Below, piece after piece: positions 24,389-26,892 of a DNA stretch of 26,892 nt. This DNA is from JANRKT01 sp033763355 (GTDB taxonomy: Bacteria > Bacteroidota > Bacteroidia > Chitinophagales > Chitinophagaceae). The stretch is taken from NCBI GenBank assembly GCA_033763355.1, contig JANRKT010000274.1:1-26892 (forward strand), in the 5' to 3' direction. Made by a program: the position numbers and the translations under genes. Under the pieces are notes generated by a model. It was not told the origin of the DNA. It did no database searches and was given only the letters and a program-made list of their open reading frames with translations. How positions within the stretch are numbered: position 1 is the stretch's first letter; every line of letters begins with the position of its first letter.

Positions 24389-25204
24389 ATGAAAAGTCTT
24401 TACCAATCACTTTTATCACTGCTCACTTTATTTGCATTATCTACTTTTCTTTCTTCCCACGAATTCTGGCTTGAACCTGCAAAATTTTTTTATAAAGCAG
24501 GCGAACCCGTTTCCATAAAATTTCTTGTGGGTGAAAATTTTGAAGGCGAAAACTGGAAAGGCAACCGTCAAACCATACAGGACCTGCACCTTTATTACAA
24601 CGGAGTGGAAGATGACCTTGCCGGGATGTTTACCGATTCAACTTACGGTGATTCGCTTTACATGCAGTTCTTTGATGAGGGAACCACCATGGTAACCTTT
24701 AACTCAGCCAATAAATTCATTGAGCTGGATTCTGCAAAGTTCCTGGAATACCTTAAGGAAGACGGTTTACAAAACGCCATTGACTACCGGGCTGAACATG
24801 GGGAAACAGATTCAGCCGGACGTGAATATTACCAGCGCAGCGTAAAAACCATTTTCCAGGTAGGGGCAAAACAAGATGATACTTATAAAATAAACACAAC
24901 ATTACCTGTTGATATCATCCCACTCTCCCATCCATACAGTTTAAAAAACGGGCAGGCATTGCAGCTAAAAATTTTTTTTCTGAAAGAACCCCTTGCCAAT
25001 GCAGCCGTAAAAATCTGGCACAAACTCAATGGCAAAACTGAAAAGCAGGAAATGATGAGTGATTCATCAGGTATAATCAAATTTCCGGTTAACCTCTCAG
25101 GCAACTGGATGGTAAGCGCTGTAAAAATGATCAGGCTCGAAAATGATTCAACCGCACAATGGCAGAGCTATTGGGGAAGTTTGACGTGGGGGTATAGTAA
25201 ATAG
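24389..25204 (+). CDS. DUF4198-like exported protein
   Basis: Periplasmic protein of 271 residues, 7 bp behind the ATPase gene and so likely in its transcript. The signal peptide (about 1-22, MKSLYQSLLSLLTLFALSTF) is followed by SSHEFWLEP, which matches the AHDFWLEP-type start of DUF4198 proteins, where the His lies close to the mature N-terminus. The mature part is beta-rich: a first domain (about 25-175) and a second (about 185-271) with a carboxypeptidase-regulatory-like pattern (GQALQLKIFFLKEPLANAAV). DUF4198 members are often linked to nickel or cobalt uptake, but no metal transporter is beside this one. Its neighbours are lipid-transport genes, so its role here is open. Confidence 0.75.
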   Translation: MKSLYQSLLSLLTLFALSTFLSSHEFWLEPAKFFYKAGEPVSIKFLVGENFEGENWKGNRQTIQDLHLYYNGVEDDLAGMFTDSTYGDSLYMQFFDEGTTMVTFNSANKFIELDSAKFLEYLKEDGLQNAIDYRAEHGETDSAGREYYQRSVKTIFQVGAKQDDTYKINTTLPVDIIPLSHPYSLKNGQALQLKIFFLKEPLANAAVKIWHKLNGKTEKQEMMSDSSGIIKFPVNLSGNWMVSAVKMIRLENDSTAQWQSYWGSLTWGYSK

Positions 25205-25229
25205 CAGGATGCCCCCAGGCATAAATTTT

Positions 25230-25257
25230 AAACTTTAAATCTCAAATCTCAAACTTT
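25230..25257 (+). repeat. Heptad array AAACTTT-AAATCTC-AAATCTC-AAACTTT
   Basis: Four back-to-back heptads form a 28-bp array between the DUF4198-like gene and sucD, ending 14 bp before the candidate sucD -7 element. The second and third units are identical, and the first and fourth are identical. It may be a low-complexity intergenic sequence or an A-tract-rich upstream promoter element. Confidence 0.45.
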
Positions 25258-25270
25258 CAATATCCTTCCC

Positions 25271-25278
25271 TATTTTTG
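25271..25278 (+). promoter_or_regulatory. Candidate -7 promoter element for sucD
   Basis: TATTTTTG matches TAnnTTTG exactly, 29 bp before the sucD ATG. The -33 element is not clear. Confidence 0.45.
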
Positions 25279-25307
25279 CCCGACTTTCAACGATCTAAAA
25301 TTCTTTT

Positions 25308-26183
25308 ATGGCTGTTTTGGTAAATAAGCAATCCAGGGTAATTGTACAGGGCTTTACAGGGACAGAAGGAACTTTTCATGCCACGCAGATGATTGAATAC
25401 GGAACCAATGTGGTGGGCGGCGTTACCCCCGGTAAAGGAGGAACAACCCATCTTGACAAACCTGTTTTCAATACTGTTGCCGATGCTGTAAAAAATTCTG
25501 GCGCCAATGTGAGCATCATTTTTGTGCCGCCTGCATTTGCTGCAGATGCCATTATGGAATCAGCCGAAGCGGGTATTGCACTGGTGGTTTGTATTACCGA
25601 AGGCATCCCTGTGCAGGATATGGTGAAAGTGAAAAATTTTCTTTTGGGTAAATCAACACGCCTTATCGGCCCCAACTGCCCCGGTGTAATTACAGCAGAT
25701 GAATGTAAGGTGGGCATCATGCCCGGTTTTATATTTAAAAAAGGTAATATCGGCATCGTGTCCAAATCAGGCACATTAACTTACGAAGCAGCCGACCAGA
25801 TAGTGAAAGCAGGCTTGGGAATATCAACTGCCATTGGCATTGGCGGCGACCCCATTATTGGCACCACAACCAAAGAAGCTGTGGAATTATTCATGAACGA
25901 TAAAGACACAGAAGGCATTGTTATGATTGGTGAAATTGGCGGTGGCATGGAAGCGGAAGCAGCCCGGTGGATAAAAGCAAATCATAAAAAACCCGTAGTT
26001 GGGTTTATAGCCGGCCAAACCGCCCCTCCCGGACGCAGGATGGGCCATGCAGGCGCCATCATCGGTGGATCAGATGATACCGCAGCCGCTAAAATGCGGA
26101 TAATGAGGGAATGCGACATCCATGTGGTTGATAGTCCGGCAGATATCGGCAAAACAATGGCTTCAGCGTTCGCCAAAGTATAA
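25308..26183 (+). CDS. sucD: Succinyl-CoA synthetase (ADP-forming) alpha subunit
   Basis: TCA-cycle enzyme subunit that, with the beta subunit SucC, interconverts succinyl-CoA and succinate with phosphorylation of ADP or GDP. The 291 residues show the N-terminal CoA-binding Rossmann domain (about 1-125, with VIVQGFTGTEGTFHATQMI) and the ligase domain (about 145-290, with GIVSKSGTLTYEAADQIV). The phosphohistidine is His247 in GRRMGHAGAII, matching the E. coli active-site region. The length equals the family norm (about 288-292). No sucC lies next to it in this window, so the beta subunit must be encoded elsewhere. The gene is flanked by a -7-like element and a downstream intergenic inverted repeat. 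Confidence 0.96.
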   Translation: MAVLVNKQSRVIVQGFTGTEGTFHATQMIEYGTNVVGGVTPGKGGTTHLDKPVFNTVADAVKNSGANVSIIFVPPAFAADAIMESAEAGIALVVCITEGIPVQDMVKVKNFLLGKSTRLIGPNCPGVITADECKVGIMPGFIFKKGNIGIVSKSGTLTYEAADQIVKAGLGISTAIGIGGDPIIGTTTKEAVELFMNDKDTEGIVMIGEIGGGMEAEAARWIKANHKKPVVGFIAGQTAPPGRRMGHAGAIIGGSDDTAAAKMRIMRECDIHVVDSPADIGKTMASAFAKV

Positions 26184-26196
26184 CCCACTCCTCAGC

Positions 26197-26239
26197 AAGG
26201 CTTTATTATTTTTTTAAGGGGATACACTTAACAAGCCTT
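26197..26239 (+). other. Nested inverted repeats downstream of sucD
   Basis: AAGGCTT (26197-26203) pairs with AAGCCTT (26233-26239), and inside it TTAAG (26214-26218) pairs with CTTAA (26227-26231). This gives a long imperfect hairpin 14 bp after the sucD stop. There is no 3' T-tract, so it is a weak candidate terminator or processing structure. Confidence 0.3.
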
Positions 26240-26295
26240 AATTTCGTTTTCCCCTTCCTAAGGGTTACCCATTACTGAAAGCCAATTATGTACTT

Positions 26296-26892
26296 ATGAA
26301 AAGTCTTTACGCATTTGCTTTTGCATTGCTTTTCACTTATTTACCGGCCTTTTCGCAATATTATATCCGCTCTGTTATGGTCAATTCCCCCGGCGGGAAT
26401 AATGGCAACCAGTTTGTTGAAATTGCCGGCCCACCCAATCAGTCTCTTAACAACTATTATCTCATTGAGATAGAAGGCGATGGCACCGGAAATGCAAGAG
26501 GTGTTGTAGAAAGGGTAATAAACCTAAGCAGTTATTCACTCGGAAGCAAAGGCCTGCTTTTATTGAGAGAAAATGCCAGCCTTGCTCCTGCTGCATCATC
26601 GGAGACAACTGTTATTACAGGAAATATCCCCACTATTGAAACCGGCACCGTAACCCTTGCATTGGTTACCGGATGGAGCGGCACAGCAGGAACATCAGAT
26701 ATTGATGCCAATAACGACGGCGTGGTTGATGCCACGTTCTGGACAAGCGTGGTAAGCGCCGTTTCCACAAGAGATGACAATTCACAAACCAATGACAGGG
26801 GTTACGGAGCTGCATTGGGCGGATCCAGTTTGCCTGACATTAACGGCGCCCGATATGCCGGTTTTTTATTCACAGGGGTTGAATACCTTGCC
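26296..26892 (+). CDS. Secreted protein with lamin-tail-like domain (3' end cut by window)
   Basis: N-terminal 199 residues of a protein that continues beyond the window. The signal peptide is MKSLYAFAFALLFTYLPAFS (1-20), followed by QYYIRSVMVNSPGGNNGNQFVEIAGPP. The segment NGNQFVEIAG, then YYLIEIEGDGTG and LSSYSLGSKGLLLL, matches the lamin-tail-domain pattern seen in extracellular bacterial proteins. A longer DIDANNDGVVDATFW (about 135-149) is a calcium-binding-like Asp/Asn loop. By analogy with similar proteins in this phylum, a T9SS sorting domain might lie at the unseen C-terminus, but this is a guess. The start at ATG 26296 is set by the signal peptide; no Shine-Dalgarno is seen. Confidence 0.8.
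   Translation, partial: MKSLYAFAFALLFTYLPAFSQYYIRSVMVNSPGGNNGNQFVEIAGPPNQSLNNYYLIEIEGDGTGNARGVVERVINLSSYSLGSKGLLLLRENASLAPAASSETTVITGNIPTIETGTVTLALVTGWSGTAGTSDIDANNDGVVDATFWTSVVSAVSTRDDNSQTNDRGYGAALGGSSLPDINGARYAGFLFTGVEYLA

Noticed and set aside
1..26892. CRISPR, tRNA, rRNA or mobile element
   Set aside because: No spaced direct repeat array, cloverleaf, ribosomal RNA stretch, transposase or integrase was seen. The only longer repeats are in-gene domain duplications.

Overview
The window looks like chromosomal DNA from a Bacteroidota bacterium, most likely a Chitinophagaceae-type member of the Chitinophagales. The evidence is a SusC/RagA-type TonB-dependent receptor with an N-terminal STN domain next to a FecR/ECF sigma pair, a protein with a type IX secretion (T9SS) sorting domain, several candidate promoters with the Bacteroidota -7 element TAnnTTTG, few Shine-Dalgarno sequences, moderate GC content and futalosine-route menaquinone synthesis (MqnE). 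I saw no tRNA, rRNA, CRISPR array, insertion sequence or phage gene.

Layout. Positions 1-6268 run on the minus strand. In transcription order they hold a myo-inositol oxygenase, an ECF sigma factor, a FecR anti-sigma factor and an almost complete SusC-like receptor whose last few residues lie beyond base 1. A divergent LacI-family regulator (6423-7433) shares a 154-bp intergenic region with the oxygenase, and that region holds a LacI-type palindrome. Next come a 1491-residue multi-PAS histidine kinase and a LuxR-type response regulator (7675-12806), preceded by a striking triple ATGGAATA element. A 1236-residue T9SS-exported protein (12963-16673) ends at a strong terminator hairpin and is followed by mqnE. 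A convergent small exported protein (18073-18486) shares a bidirectional terminator with mqnE.

From 18811 the plus strand carries maeB (malic enzyme with a phosphotransacetylase-like domain), followed within a few bases by a small lipoprotein and a 347-residue protein that I read as a divergent kinase-fold enzyme. Then come the MlaE-type permease, the MlaF-type ATPase, a DUF4198-like exported protein, sucD, and the start of a secreted lamin-tail-like protein cut by the window end.

How the genes relate. The minus-strand FecI/FecR/SusC set is a classic trans-envelope signalling and nutrient uptake unit. Myo-inositol oxygenase (inositol to glucuronate) with its LacI neighbour suggests control of polyol or sugar-acid catabolism. 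The kinase/regulator pair is a stand-alone two-component system. MaeB and SucD are central carbon enzymes. MlaE and MlaF make the inner-membrane core of a lipid transporter, but no MCE (MlaD) partner is present here. The most likely undescribed item is the kinase-fold protein at 21614-22657 with its lipoprotein partner. The clustered regulatory repeats at 7530-7557 and 18510-18730 are the other items worth following up.
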